From: HGM04593 sp045634365
Lineage (GTDB): Bacteria > Bacteroidota > Bacteroidia > Bacteroidales > Bacteroidaceae
Assembly: GCA_045634365.1 (NCBI GenBank)
Contig: JAZRAC010000032.1
Location: forward strand, 89,303 to 153,302
Reading direction: 5' to 3'
Length of the DNA stretch: 64,000 nt
Shown: positions 26,776 through 35,374 of the stretch, in pieces
How the letters are laid out: each line of letters starts with the position of its first letter
How positions within the stretch are numbered: the first letter of the stretch is position 1
Position numbers and translations under genes: made by a program
The notes under the pieces: model-generated
What the model was told of the DNA's origin: nothing
The model's input: only the letters and a program-made list of their open reading frames with translations
The model's database searches: none

Positions 26776-28092
26776 ATGATACACAAAGTCGCGAAATTCA
26801 TACAACAGAAACAACTGCTGCACGATGGCGAGAAAGTACTCGTCGCCATAAGCGGCGGAGCCGATTCTGTGGCCCTTCTGCTGGCACTGCAAAAGCTCGG
26901 ATACGATTGCGAAGCACTGCACTGCAATTTTCATCTGCGCGGCGACGAGAGCACACGCGACGAGCTTTTTGTGCGCGACCTGTGCAAAAGACACTGCGTT
27001 CCCCTCTCGGTTGTAAATTTCGACACAGCCGCATACGCCTACGAGAAAAAAATCTCAATAGAAATGGCTGCACGCGAGCAACGCTACGAGGCCTTTGAGA
27101 GCCACCGCAAAAAATGTGGCGCAACCGCCATTGCCGTGGCGCACCACGCAGGCGACAGTGCCGAAACTATGCTGCTCAACCTCATTCGCGGCACAGGGCT
27201 TAAAGGGCTCCACGGCATACAGCCAAAGAACGGCCATATTGTGCGGCCGCTATTGTGCGTGGAGCGTGACGAGATTACAGAATACCTAAAATGGCGAAAC
27301 GAAGATTTTGTCACCGACAGCACCAACCTCGAAGATGAATTTACCCGCAACAAGATACGCCTTAACATTCTGCCGCTTATGCAGGAGATTAACCCCTCGA
27401 TAGTGGAGAGCCTCACCTTGACAGCCGAGCGCATAGGAGAGGCCGAAAAGGTATATGCAAAAGCCATTGAAGAGGGCATTGCAAGGGTGAAGAGAGGCAA
27501 CATTATAGACATTGAATCCCTTAAACACGAACCCTCGCCACAGGCACTGCTGTATGAAATTCTGCACCCGATAGGGTTCAACGGCACACAGATAAACGAT
27601 ATTCTGCAATCGTTGAACGGCGGGAGCGGCCGCACATTCTCCTGCGACAATTGGCAACTGACAAAAGACCGCACCACACTCATAATAACCCCAAAGAACG
27701 AGGAACCCTGCACAAGCACCACCCTGCCCTGCAACGGCACGATAGAAACGCCGCACGGCACTCTCGTCTGCGCTACACAGGAATTCAACGGCATCATCGA
27801 GCGAAAAAAAGAGATTGCCACCATTGACTGCGACAAGGTGCAACTGCCCCTGATGCTGCGCAATTGGCAACAGGGCGACCGCTTCACCCCCTTTGGAATG
27901 CGGGGCAGTAAACTTGTAAGCGACTACCTCACCGACCGCAAAAAGAGCCTCATCGACAAGCAACGGCAGTTGGTTGTTACCGATGCGACAGGCAAAATAG
28001 TGTGGTTGGTGGGCGAAAGGCCGGCCGCCTGCGGTGCTGTCGATGGCGGTACAAGGAGTATTCTGCGCATCGAGTGGCAGGAAAGGGAATAG
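26776..28092 (+). CDS. tilS: tRNA(Ile)-lysidine synthase TilS
   Basis: ATP-dependent enzyme converting C34 of the CAU-anticodon tRNA-Ile to lysidine, so that it reads AUA. The PP-loop S26-GGADS31 is intact, followed by conserved HCNFHLRG and HHAGDSAETMLLNLIRGTGL. A C-terminal domain with WQQGDRFTPFGM and the late KKSLIDK/VVWLVG-type blocks completes the long form. 438 residues. TATCTTCG at 26751 may be its -7 box. Confidence 0.93.
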   Translation: MIHKVAKFIQQKQLLHDGEKVLVAISGGADSVALLLALQKLGYDCEALHCNFHLRGDESTRDELFVRDLCKRHCVPLSVVNFDTAAYAYEKKISIEMAAREQRYEAFESHRKKCGATAIAVAHHAGDSAETMLLNLIRGTGLKGLHGIQPKNGHIVRPLLCVERDEITEYLKWRNEDFVTDSTNLEDEFTRNKIRLNILPLMQEINPSIVESLTLTAERIGEAEKVYAKAIEEGIARVKRGNIIDIESLKHEPSPQALLYEILHPIGFNGTQINDILQSLNGGSGRTFSCDNWQLTKDRTTLIITPKNEEPCTSTTLPCNGTIETPHGTLVCATQEFNGIIERKKEIATIDCDKVQLPLMLRNWQQGDRFTPFGMRGSKLVSDYLTDRKKSLIDKQRQLVVTDATGKIVWLVGERPAACGAVDGGTRSILRIEWQERE

Positions 28093-28146
28093 CTATAAAA
28101 GGGTTTTTAGACAGAAGAACAAAAGACAAAAGAACAAAAAGACAGA

Positions 28147-28187
28147 AAACAAACACACAATGTAGGGGCAGACCGGTGTGTCTGCCC
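28147..28187 (+). repeat. REP-like palindrome, copy A
   Basis: GGGCAGAC (28166-28173) and GTCTGCCC (28180-28187) form an 8-bp stem preceded by AATGTA. About 40 bp is shared with copy B, including the upstream AAAACAAAC. Confidence 0.75.
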
Positions 28188-28453
28188 GGATACACAAGCA
28201 AGAGGAAGAAATACTCCTCCACCGCAAGCGGTCCCCCTCCTCTAACGGAGGAGGAGTACGGCGGTAGCCGGGAGGGACTCTTTAAAAAGAGGAGGAGTTT
28301 GAAAGGCAAGTAATAACTGTCCCGCTTGTAGAGGGACGAGAAATTTACACGTAAATTTCGGAGGGAGTATTAAAACGCGATTGCTTCAATCTCCTCACCC
28401 CTACGGGGAGCTCCCCTTTCCAAGGAGAGCGCAAAAAACTCTTCCACCGACAA

Positions 28454-28494
28454 AAACAAACGCGCAATGTAGGGGCAGACCGATGTGTCTGCCC
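28454..28494 (+). repeat. REP-like palindrome, copy B
   Basis: Same unit as copy A, with the stem at 28473-28480 and 28487-28494; the loop differs by one base. Confidence 0.75.
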
Positions 28495-28515
28495 AAAAAG
28501 GAAACGCAGGCAAAA

Positions 28516-28544
28516 GGGCGCACACGCCGGTGCGCCCCTACGGC
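28516..28544 (-). repeat. REP-like palindrome, copy C (inverted, variant arms)
   Basis: GGGCGCAC (28516-28523) and GTGCGCCC (28530-28537), then CTACG. Read on the minus strand it begins GTAGGGGC like copies A and B. The arm CGCAC/GTGCG replaces CAGAC/GTCTG on both sides, so pairing is kept. Confidence 0.65.
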
Positions 28545-28567
28545 AACCCCTTTATGGGGCACTATAC

Positions 28568-28599
28568 AAATAAATCTCGGGGTTACCCGAGATTTATTT
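28568..28599 (-). terminator. bidirectional terminator-like hairpin
   Basis: Perfect 14-bp stem (28568-28581 with 28586-28599), GTTA loop, A-rich on one side and T-rich on the other. It follows the gene remnant on the minus strand and probably ends the dnaN-rlmB operon as well. Confidence 0.75.
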
Positions 28600-28620
28600 G
28601 TTGTTTATTATTGTTATTTA

Positions 28621-28795
28621 TTATGGACACACAGGGCGCACTGTGTGGCCGAGGTAACGGTAGTAGTCGTAGCTCCAACAAACGTTCGAATTGAACATCA
28701 GAATGCTGGCGTAGTAACTGTTTATGCTATCAAACGGCTCGTCCAACAACAGCCGAGAGAGCCCTGGTCGTAGACTCCCGTACCGTGGTGGAGAT
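28621..28795 (-). pseudogene. C-terminal remnant of a Fib_succ_major-like (Fibrobacter paralogous domain) protein
   Basis: The minus-strand translation just before the stop reads ...SNVCWSYDYYRYLGHTVRPVCP. It is preceded in the same frame by EPFDSINSYYASILMF and, one frame away, by GTGVYDQGSLGCCWT. Together these match the end of the Fibrobacter-succinogenes-type paralogous domain seen in many Bacteroidota surface proteins (a WTS...AYYL-F-S...RYYG-SVRPV pattern). One missing base after TGGAC (near 28740) would restore a single frame. The fragment begins right at the rlmB stop codon, and the rest of the gene is absent. The family call is from pattern memory. Confidence 0.5.
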
Positions 28796-29539
28796 TTACT
28801 CAACCAAATGACGCTGGCGCACAGCCTCATAGAGAATTACGCCGGTGGCCACCGACACATTGAGCGACTCTATGTTACCAAACTGGGGAATAGAGACCCA
28901 CTCGTCGCACAGGGCAAGATGCTCGTGGGGAATACCCGTATCCTCGGCACCCATCACCACGCACACAGGTTCATTGTAAACAGCCTGTGTGTAATTTATT
29001 TTGCCCTTCTCGGTGGCACACACAATGCGCACACCCGAGGCCTTAAGATATTTAAGAACCTCGGTGATATTCTTCTCGCGGCACACGGGAAGGGTGTGCA
29101 GGGCGCCGGCCGAGGTTTTTACCGCGTCGGCATTTACCGTTACGCTGTTGTGCGAGGGGATTATAATGGCATCTACCCCCGCACAGTCGCAAGTGCGGGC
29201 AATGGAGCCGAAATTACGCACGTCGGTAATCCCGTCGAGCAGCACAAGAAAGGGTACTTTTCCCTCCTCATAGAGTGTGGGCACGAGCATATCCACGTGG
29301 GCATACTCCACTGCCGACATAAAAGCTATTACCCCTTGGTGATTCTTGCGGGTTATGCGATTGAGTTTCTCCACAGGCACACGCAGCACAGGGATTGTGC
29401 TACCTTTGAGCGCACCGAACAGTTCACGCGACAGCTCACTCTGAATATCTCTCTTGACAAGAATTTTATCAATCTCCTTGCCGGCCTCCAAGGCCTCTAA
29501 TACGGCACGAACACCGAATATCATTTCACTTTTTACCAT
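28796..29539 (-). CDS. rlmB: 23S rRNA 2'-O-methyltransferase of the TrmH/RlmB family
   Basis: SPOUT methyltransferase of 247 residues, likely methylating the 2'-OH of G2251 in 23S rRNA. An N-terminal substrate-binding domain (IFGVRAVLEAL) precedes the knotted SAM-binding domain with DGITDVRNFGSIART, VVMGAEDTGI and the final IESLNVSVATGVILYEA motif. RlmB is preferred over TrmH because of the N-terminal extension. It is the last gene of the dnaN operon, 8 bp after recN. Confidence 0.88.
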   Translation of the reverse strand: MVKSEMIFGVRAVLEALEAGKEIDKILVKRDIQSELSRELFGALKGSTIPVLRVPVEKLNRITRKNHQGVIAFMSAVEYAHVDMLVPTLYEEGKVPFLVLLDGITDVRNFGSIARTCDCAGVDAIIIPSHNSVTVNADAVKTSAGALHTLPVCREKNITEVLKYLKASGVRIVCATEKGKINYTQAVYNEPVCVVMGAEDTGIPHEHLALCDEWVSIPQFGNIESLNVSVATGVILYEAVRQRHLVE

Positions 29540-29547
29540 AATAATCT

Positions 29548-31212
29548 TTATTTTTGCGATAGCAGAAGGGCCGCATTGTCGAGAGCCGCTTCGGTGAGAA
29601 CCTCGCCGCTCATCATCTGCGCAATTTCGCGCACACGCTCCTCCTGCGAAAGTTTTACAATATGTGTGAGGGTTCCCTTCTCTGTTTCCTCTTTATACAC
29701 TTTATAGTGCGAAGCTCCCAACGCCGCCACCTGTGGCAAATGGGTGATACTTATCACCTGATGATGCGCCGTGCCCATCTGCTGCATAAGCCGTCCCATA
29801 CGCTCGGCAAGCACGCCCGAAATTCCCGTGTCAATCTCGTCGAATATGAGCGTAGGCTGCCCAAGATTGGTGGCTATGAGCGATTTTAGAGCCAGCATCA
29901 CACGCGCCATTTCACCGCCCGAAGCTACGCAGGCAAGGGGCTGCGGTGCGCTTATGCTGTTGGCCGAGAAGAGGAAGGTTACATCGTCGCCGCCCAAATG
30001 CGAAAGAGTCGCCAATGGAGCGATATTAACCTCGAAACGTATCATAGGCATTCCCAGATTAACGAGAATGGCCACAATATTCTGTTGAAGCTCTTTTGCG
30101 GCGGCGGTGCGTGCCCGAGTGAGGGCACCGGCTGCCGCGGCAAGTTCCTCATACAAAGCCGCGCATCGTTTCTCGGCCTGTTGCAGTTCCCAATCGCCAT
30201 TATCAATGTGGTCGAGCTTTTCGCGGTACGAATCGCGCAGGGCAATAAGCTCCCCTACCGACGATACACGGTGCTTCGTTTGCAGAGTGTAAATTTGAGC
30301 CAAACGCCTGTCGACAAACTCCAATCGGGAGGGCGACGATTGCACCCCTTCGGCACGACGGCAAAGTTCGTCGCAACAATCTTTAAGCTCTATGAAATTA
30401 CTGTCCAAGCGGCTGGCAAGCTCGCCTGCGGGGGCATAATGAGGGGCCACTCGCGATAATGCGGCCACCCCCTCGCGGATAGATTGCAGGAGGCTCACAT
30501 TCTCGCCGTCAAGAGCGCTGTATGCAGTGTGGAGGGCGGCACGAATATCCTCGGCGTGCGACAGTTCCTGCTGCTCCTGCTCCAATTCCTCCTGTTCACT
30601 CTCGTTAAGTGCCGCGCCATCAAGTTCTTCAAATTGGAAGCGCAGCCACTCCTCGTCGCGACGACTCTTCTCAATGTCGGCACGCAAGGCCTCTGCCTCC
30701 TTCTGCACCGCCACATAAGCGGCATATTTTTGGCTGTAAGAGGCGAGCAGTTCACTGTCGTGTGCCAGAATATCAAGCACATTCAGTTGGAAATTCTTGT
30801 TGCCCAACAGCAGATTCTGATGCTGCGAGTGAATATCTATAAGGCGGCTGCCAAGCTCTTTAAGCAATGCTGCCGACACGGGAGTATCGTTTATAAAAGC
30901 TCTGCTGCGGCCCGACGAGGATAGCTCGCGACGTATTATGCACTCCTCGGCACAATAGTCAAGGTCATTCTCCTCGAAGAAGCCCTGCAACGAGAATGCA
31001 GAAATATCGAAACAGCCCTCTATCACACAGCGGTCGGCCCCCTCGCGTATCGACTTTGCATCGGAGCGTTGCCCCAGCATAATGGCTATGGCTCCAAGAA
31101 AGACCGACTTTCCCGCACCCGTCTCTCCTGTAATAACAGAAAAGCCCGAGGCAAAGTCAACCTCCACACTCTCCACAAGAGCAAAATTTCGTATTATAAT
31201 CGATTTTAGCAT
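29548..31212 (-). CDS. recN: DNA repair protein RecN
   Basis: SMC-like ATPase acting in double-strand-break repair. Walker A GETGAGKS is at 29-36. A central coiled-coil region (about 150-370) has heptad runs such as ESEQEELEQEQQELSH. The ABC signature ASGGEMARVMLALK and Walker B LIFDEIDTGISG are near the C-terminus. 554 residues, usual length. It abuts the upstream fusion gene with no gap. Confidence 0.94.
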   Translation of the reverse strand: MLKSIIIRNFALVESVEVDFASGFSVITGETGAGKSVFLGAIAIMLGQRSDAKSIREGADRCVIEGCFDISAFSLQGFFEENDLDYCAEECIIRRELSSSGRSRAFINDTPVSAALLKELGSRLIDIHSQHQNLLLGNKNFQLNVLDILAHDSELLASYSQKYAAYVAVQKEAEALRADIEKSRRDEEWLRFQFEELDGAALNESEQEELEQEQQELSHAEDIRAALHTAYSALDGENVSLLQSIREGVAALSRVAPHYAPAGELASRLDSNFIELKDCCDELCRRAEGVQSSPSRLEFVDRRLAQIYTLQTKHRVSSVGELIALRDSYREKLDHIDNGDWELQQAEKRCAALYEELAAAAGALTRARTAAAKELQQNIVAILVNLGMPMIRFEVNIAPLATLSHLGGDDVTFLFSANSISAPQPLACVASGGEMARVMLALKSLIATNLGQPTLIFDEIDTGISGVLAERMGRLMQQMGTAHHQVISITHLPQVAALGASHYKVYKEETEKGTLTHIVKLSQEERVREIAQMMSGEVLTEAALDNAALLLSQK

Positions 31213-33315
31213 TTATAGTTGTTCTTCGGGTTTTGATATAAGTTCCTCCCATTTTGCCGAAAGGGAAGGGTCTATATTGGTGATTATCTTTTTTGCATCC
31301 TGCCTCTCTTTTGTCGAACCGACAGAATAGACATTCAGCAATTCGTCGTTCTTATACTCCACCCACAGACGGGGGAAATAGGCCATTGTGCGAGTTTCGT
31401 ATGCCTCCTGCAACAAATTCAGGCACTCTGTAATAACCTTGCGGCCGCCCGATGCATTCTTATACATTGTATCGAGCCCCAAGCGGTGGTATTTATACAT
31501 CAGCTTGCGCATAGGTTCCAAGGTTCCGCTCATATAGTCGTTGATTATCGAACAGCGGTTATTGTCGCTGCTCATTGCACGCCAGCCTGCATCGCCCAAT
31601 GTCTGGGAGTTATTGGCGATATTCTGTGCCTTGTTCAGCCACTCGTTACCCCCTAATTCTCCCAAAGAATCCATATCAAAGCCTATTATCAGATAGGCAT
31701 AATAGGCAAGGACGGCTATGAGATTATTGTCGATATTATCCTCGTTAAAGTCCATGCGGTCGTATGGTTGGTAGGAGAATGTAATGGTTTTATCCTCGTA
31801 TTTGAACAGCGTGGTTGTGTAGCTCGATGCATACACAGGGCGTGTACCCTGAACGATGAGAGAGCAGGTAAATGTTCCGTCGGGGGAATATTGATCCACC
31901 ACAAAATTGAAACTGCAATCTATACGCTCATAATCCTCGTATGTGTTGTTTGTCCACTTTCTATCGTTGAGAAACTGCGTAATTGCCTCTTCGAGCACTT
32001 TAAAAACCTCGGTATTTGCACCCTGCACCTTTGAGTAATTGACATTTACCTTTGCATTAAGCTCCTCGCCCACGGCAAATGTGTTAAGCGGCAACAGGAG
32101 TATCAAGGCGACAAGCAACAGTTTCGAGAGGTGCGAAACAATATCGCGGGCAACCTCGTGCTTGCTCTTTAACGGATAATCGGTTACTCCGTCTTTCTCA
32201 ATTATGGTAACCTTGTTGGTGTCGTGAGCAAAGCCTGCCCCTTTGTCGGCAAGAGAGTTAAGGACAATAAAATCGAGATTCTTCTTTGCGAGTTTTTCTC
32301 GGGCGTTTACCTCGCCATCGTTAGTTTCGAGAGCAAAGCCCACAAGGCGTTGATTTTCACCCTTTGCCTTGCCAAGCTCGGCGGCAATATCCTTGTTGGG
32401 TTCAAGCTCTATCACCATTCCCTCGCCCGTACGTTTAATTTTCTTATCGGCACAGACGGCAGGGCGATAATCGGCCACGGCGGCGCAAAGTATTGCAGCA
32501 TCGCAGGCCGGGAAGGCCTCGACAGCCGCATCGTACATTTCGGCAGCCGACTCCACATTTATGCGCTCTATCGAGCCATTGGGCGTGGGGAGCGACACAG
32601 GGCCCGACACAAGAACCACATCAGCACCGCGGGCGGCACATTCGGCAGCAAGGGCAAAGCCCATTTTACCCGACGAATAGTTACCGATGAAACGCACCGG
32701 GTCTATTTTTTCATAGGTAGGGCCGGCGGTAATAAGCACCTTCTTACCCTTCAAGAGAGTGCCCTCAAAAAAAAAAGACTTCAATGCCTCCACTATCTTT
32801 TCGGGCTCTTCCATACGCCCTTTACCCGACAGGTGGCTGGCAAGCTCGCCTGTTCCCGGCTCTATAATGTGGTTGCCGTAACCTTCGAGCACTTTAAGAT
32901 TATGCTGTGTAGAGGGGTGAGCAAACATATCAAGGTCCATTGCCGGAGCGATGAACACAGGAGACTTCATCGAAAGGTAGGTGGTAACTAGCATATTATC
33001 GGCAATGCCGGAGGCCATCTTTCCAAGCGTGGAAGCTGTTGCAGGAGCCACAATCATCGCATCGGCCCACAAGCCAAGTTCCACGTGACTGTGCCACTCA
33101 CCGCTGTTGCTGTTGAAAAACTCGCACAGCACAGGGCGGCCCGAGAGTGTGGATAGCGTGAGCGGAGTTATAAACTCACGGCTCGAAGGAGTCATCACCA
33201 CCTGCACTTCGGCACCCTCTTTCACCAATAGACGAACAAGTATTGCCGCCTTATAAGCAGCAATACTTCCCGTAACTCCTAAAACTATCTTTTTACCTTT
33301 GAGCATTCTTCTCAT
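31213..33315 (-). CDS. coaBC: CoaBC (phosphopantothenoylcysteine decarboxylase/synthetase) fused in frame to a DUF4835 protein
   Basis: Residues 1 to about 396 are a complete bifunctional CoaBC of coenzyme A synthesis. The flavin-dependent decarboxylase part has the histidine region GEWHSHVEL, the PAMDLDMF loop and GIADNML. The CTP-dependent synthetase part has AGPTYEKIDPVRFIGNYSSG, AAVADYRP and KIKR. Residues 397-414 (SKLLLVALILLLPLNTFA) look exactly like a signal peptide without its Met. Residues 420-700 match DUF4835, an exported Bacteroidota family normally encoded by a separate gene right after coaBC. No ATG lies at the junction (about 32075-32135); only TTG or CTG codons could restart translation. 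Either a true fusion with a cytoplasmic N-half and periplasmic C-half, an internal non-ATG start, or an assembly error. It overlaps the dnaQ-like gene by 4 bp. Confidence 0.85.
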   Translation of the reverse strand: MRRMLKGKKIVLGVTGSIAAYKAAILVRLLVKEGAEVQVVMTPSSREFITPLTLSTLSGRPVLCEFFNSNSGEWHSHVELGLWADAMIVAPATASTLGKMASGIADNMLVTTYLSMKSPVFIAPAMDLDMFAHPSTQHNLKVLEGYGNHIIEPGTGELASHLSGKGRMEEPEKIVEALKSFFFEGTLLKGKKVLITAGPTYEKIDPVRFIGNYSSGKMGFALAAECAARGADVVLVSGPVSLPTPNGSIERINVESAAEMYDAAVEAFPACDAAILCAAVADYRPAVCADKKIKRTGEGMVIELEPNKDIAAELGKAKGENQRLVGFALETNDGEVNAREKLAKKNLDFIVLNSLADKGAGFAHDTNKVTIIEKDGVTDYPLKSKHEVARDIVSHLSKLLLVALILLLPLNTFAVGEELNAKVNVNYSKVQGANTEVFKVLEEAITQFLNDRKWTNNTYEDYERIDCSFNFVVDQYSPDGTFTCSLIVQGTRPVYASSYTTTLFKYEDKTITFSYQPYDRMDFNEDNIDNNLIAVLAYYAYLIIGFDMDSLGELGGNEWLNKAQNIANNSQTLGDAGWRAMSSDNNRCSIINDYMSGTLEPMRKLMYKYHRLGLDTMYKNASGGRKVITECLNLLQEAYETRTMAYFPRLWVEYKNDELLNVYSVGSTKERQDAKKIITNIDPSLSAKWEELISKPEEQL

Positions 33316-34079
33316 TTCTTAAATTCGCGAATTTTTATGCGCGTCAGAGCCTGTTTGGTATTCAGGGGAAAATCTCCGTTCATCATCCAACCATAATAGC
33401 CCGGGTCGCGATGCAGCACCGCCGCAACACTCTCGCCCTTGTATTTACCGAAGTTAAAGACCTCGCACCCCGCATCGTCGTACACGAAACGACCGGCAAA
33501 ATCCACGTTACGGGTGAACGACGACTCTTTGGCAAGAGCCTCAATATCATTCTCCATATCTTCGTAGTGGTCGAGCTGCGCTTTTAGAACTTCGTATGTG
33601 GCACGAGTGTCGGCAAGTGCACTGTGAGCATTGTCAAACTCGGTACCGCAATAGAATTTATGAGCGGCCGACAATGTTCGGGGCTCACGCTTGTGATAAA
33701 GCACTTGCACATCTATCGCGTGGTGACGGGTGAGGTCAATATCAACCTGTGCACGCAGGAACTCCTCGGCAAGCATAGGAAGGTCGAAGCGGTTGGAGTT
33801 AAACCCTGCAAGGTCGCACCCCTCAAAGTCGGAGGCAATCTCTTTTGCCACCTCCTTGAAACGAGGGCAATCCTTTACATCCTCGTCGTATATTCCGTGC
33901 ACGGCCGAAGCTCCCTCGGGAATGTGCATTCCCGGATTTATGCGCCTTGTATACTCCTTCTCGCTACCGTCGGGGAAAACCTTTATGTAGCATATTTCCA
34001 CAATTCTATCCTTTGAAACATCTACGCCGGTAGTTTCAAGGTCGAAAAATATGAGCGGATTTTTAAGATTAAGTTCCAT
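33312..34079 (-). CDS. DnaQ-like 3'-5' exonuclease (DEDDh)
   Basis: Exonuclease of the DNA polymerase III epsilon family. DEDDh residues are visible: Asp13 and Glu15 in FFDLETTG, Asp109 in NSNRFDLPML, and His152 and Asp157 in NAHSALADTR. A C-terminal extension (about 175-255) contains FGKYKGESVAAV and GYYGWMMNGDF, a small module often attached to such exonucleases in Bacteroidota. 255 residues. The gene sits 8 bp after dnaN, so a proofreading or repair role with the clamp is plausible. Confidence 0.87.
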   Translation of the reverse strand: MELNLKNPLIFFDLETTGVDVSKDRIVEICYIKVFPDGSEKEYTRRINPGMHIPEGASAVHGIYDEDVKDCPRFKEVAKEIASDFEGCDLAGFNSNRFDLPMLAEEFLRAQVDIDLTRHHAIDVQVLYHKREPRTLSAAHKFYCGTEFDNAHSALADTRATYEVLKAQLDHYEDMENDIEALAKESSFTRNVDFAGRFVYDDAGCEVFNFGKYKGESVAAVLHRDPGYYGWMMNGDFPLNTKQALTRIKIREFKK

Positions 34080-34087
34080 TGCGTCTT

Positions 34088-35215
34088 TTATTCGGTGAGC
34101 ATCATCGGCATTAACAACATAAGAAGCTCCTGCTTATCCTCCTGCTCGGCGGGAACAATAACTCCGGCGCGCGAGGGGTCGGCAAGCTCAATCACAGCAT
34201 CCTGCCCGGGAAGATTGTTCAAAATATCAATGAGGAACGATGCACGGAAGCCTATATTCATCGATGCGCCCTCGTAGCTGCAAGTGATATTCTCCTCGGC
34301 CGATGTTGAAAAGTCTGTATCTTGTGCCGAAATTACTATTTTGTTGCTCTCCAAATGCAGTTTAATCAAGCTCGCTTGCGACGAGAAGATTGCCACGCGA
34401 CGTAATGCACTGATAAATGCCGCACGGTCCACGGTGAGTTTGTGGGGGTTATTCTGGGGAATAACCGAATTATAGTTAGGGTAACGACCATCGTAGAGAC
34501 GCGACACCAATTTATACTCGCCAAGAGTAAATATAACGAAACGGCCGTCAAATTCGATGCTCACCTCCTCCTGCTCGTCCTTGCCAAGAATATTTTTCAG
34601 CAGTGTGGCAGGCTTTTTGGGGAGAATGAATGCCGATTTTTCGGCACCAACAACCGAATAGTCGCGAAAACGCACCAGCTTGTGACCATCCGAGGCTACA
34701 AGAGTGATAGACTCGGGGGTAAAATCGAAATATACACCGCTCATCATACGACGAACATCATCGTCGGCTGCCGAAGCAAACAACGAGCGGGAAATTCCGC
34801 CCGAGAGCACTGAGGCCGCTGCCGATATTTTCACGGCATTCTCGCCCAAAACCGCGGGCGCAGGGTATTCATCGCCATTGTGAGCAACAAGGCTGTACTT
34901 TCCGTTAAGATAGTATATTGTAACTTCGAGAGTATCCTTGTTCACCTCGAAACGCACAGGCTGTTCCGAAATTTCCTTCAAAGAGTCGATAAGAATTTTT
35001 GCCGAAATTGCAAATGTAAAATCCTCGGAACACTCCACAACCTCGAAAGAGGTATTGAAGGTATTATCGGGGTCCGAAGCAGTGAGCGTAAGAGTATTGC
35101 CCTGCAACTCAAACAAAATGCAATCCAGAATATAAACGGGGTTCTTGGAGTTCAAAACTCGGCTTATTACCTGCAAACGAGAAGATAATTGAGAACTTGA
35201 TACTGTAAAATTCAT
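34088..35215 (-). CDS. dnaN: DNA polymerase III beta sliding clamp
   Basis: Ring-forming processivity clamp. The 375-residue protein has the three-domain repeat typical of DnaN, starting MNFTVSSSQLSSRLQ, with YILDCILFEL in domain I and ending in LLMPMMLTE, close to the canonical ML(P)M(R) tail. It is the first gene of the operon dnaN-exonuclease-coaBC/DUF4835-recN-rlmB. It is separated from the divergent DUF3127 gene by 159 bp that hold both promoters and a palindrome. Confidence 0.95.
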   Translation of the reverse strand: MNFTVSSSQLSSRLQVISRVLNSKNPVYILDCILFELQGNTLTLTASDPDNTFNTSFEVVECSEDFTFAISAKILIDSLKEISEQPVRFEVNKDTLEVTIYYLNGKYSLVAHNGDEYPAPAVLGENAVKISAAASVLSGGISRSLFASAADDDVRRMMSGVYFDFTPESITLVASDGHKLVRFRDYSVVGAEKSAFILPKKPATLLKNILGKDEQEEVSIEFDGRFVIFTLGEYKLVSRLYDGRYPNYNSVIPQNNPHKLTVDRAAFISALRRVAIFSSQASLIKLHLESNKIVISAQDTDFSTSAEENITCSYEGASMNIGFRASFLIDILNNLPGQDAVIELADPSRAGVIVPAEQEDKQELLMLLMPMMLTE

Positions 35216-35248
35216 AATATATTATATTTAATTATTAACAAAATACTA

Positions 35249-35262
35249 TGCGCACGTGCGCA
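35249..35262. promoter_or_regulatory. 14-bp perfect palindrome in the dnaN leader
   Basis: TGCGCACGTGCGCA is its own reverse complement. It lies between the probable dnaN -7 box and the dnaN start codon. The flanks CTATGC (35246-35251) and GCATAG (35266-35271) extend the inverted symmetry. A protein-binding operator or an mRNA hairpin are both possible. Confidence 0.55.
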
Positions 35263-35275
35263 CGTTGCATAGCTA

Positions 35276-35309
35276 CAAAGATAAAACTAAATATCATATA
35301 GCTTGCAAA
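35276..35309 (-). promoter_or_regulatory. probable dnaN promoter
   Basis: Minus strand TATCTTTG (complement of 35276-35283) fits the -7 consensus. The TTTG at the complement of 35306-35309 is 22 bp upstream, slightly longer than ideal. Confidence 0.5.
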
Positions 35310-35323
35310 ATATAGAAAAAAAA

Positions 35324-35354
35324 TTGCATTTCGAGCGGAAAATAATTACTTTCG
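35324..35354 (+). promoter_or_regulatory. promoter of the DUF3127 gene
   Basis: TTG (35324-35326), 20-bp spacer, TACTTTCG (35347-35354). It puts the transcript start after the upstream in-frame ATG at 35303 and so fixes the translation start at 35375. Confidence 0.6.
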
Positions 35355-35374
35355 CAAAGTATTTGAAAAGCATT

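Larger units (their letters stand above)
28093..28567. other. gene-free spacer rich in hairpins
   Basis: No credible coding region; the open frames here have atypical composition and run through the palindromes. The stretch begins with a purine-rich run (28100-28160) and contains the REP-like palindromes, a CTCCTC/GAGGAG hairpin (about 28227-28250) and the palindrome GAAATTTAC-AC-GTAAATTTC (28340-28359). Confidence 0.7.

Noticed and set aside
28147..28544. CRISPR array
   Set aside because: Only three palindromic units, unequal spacing, mixed orientation, no cas genes.
28381..28773. 130-codon plus-strand frame in the tilS-rlmB spacer
   Set aside because: It crosses the REP-like palindromes and the 14-bp terminator hairpin; composition is not protein-like.
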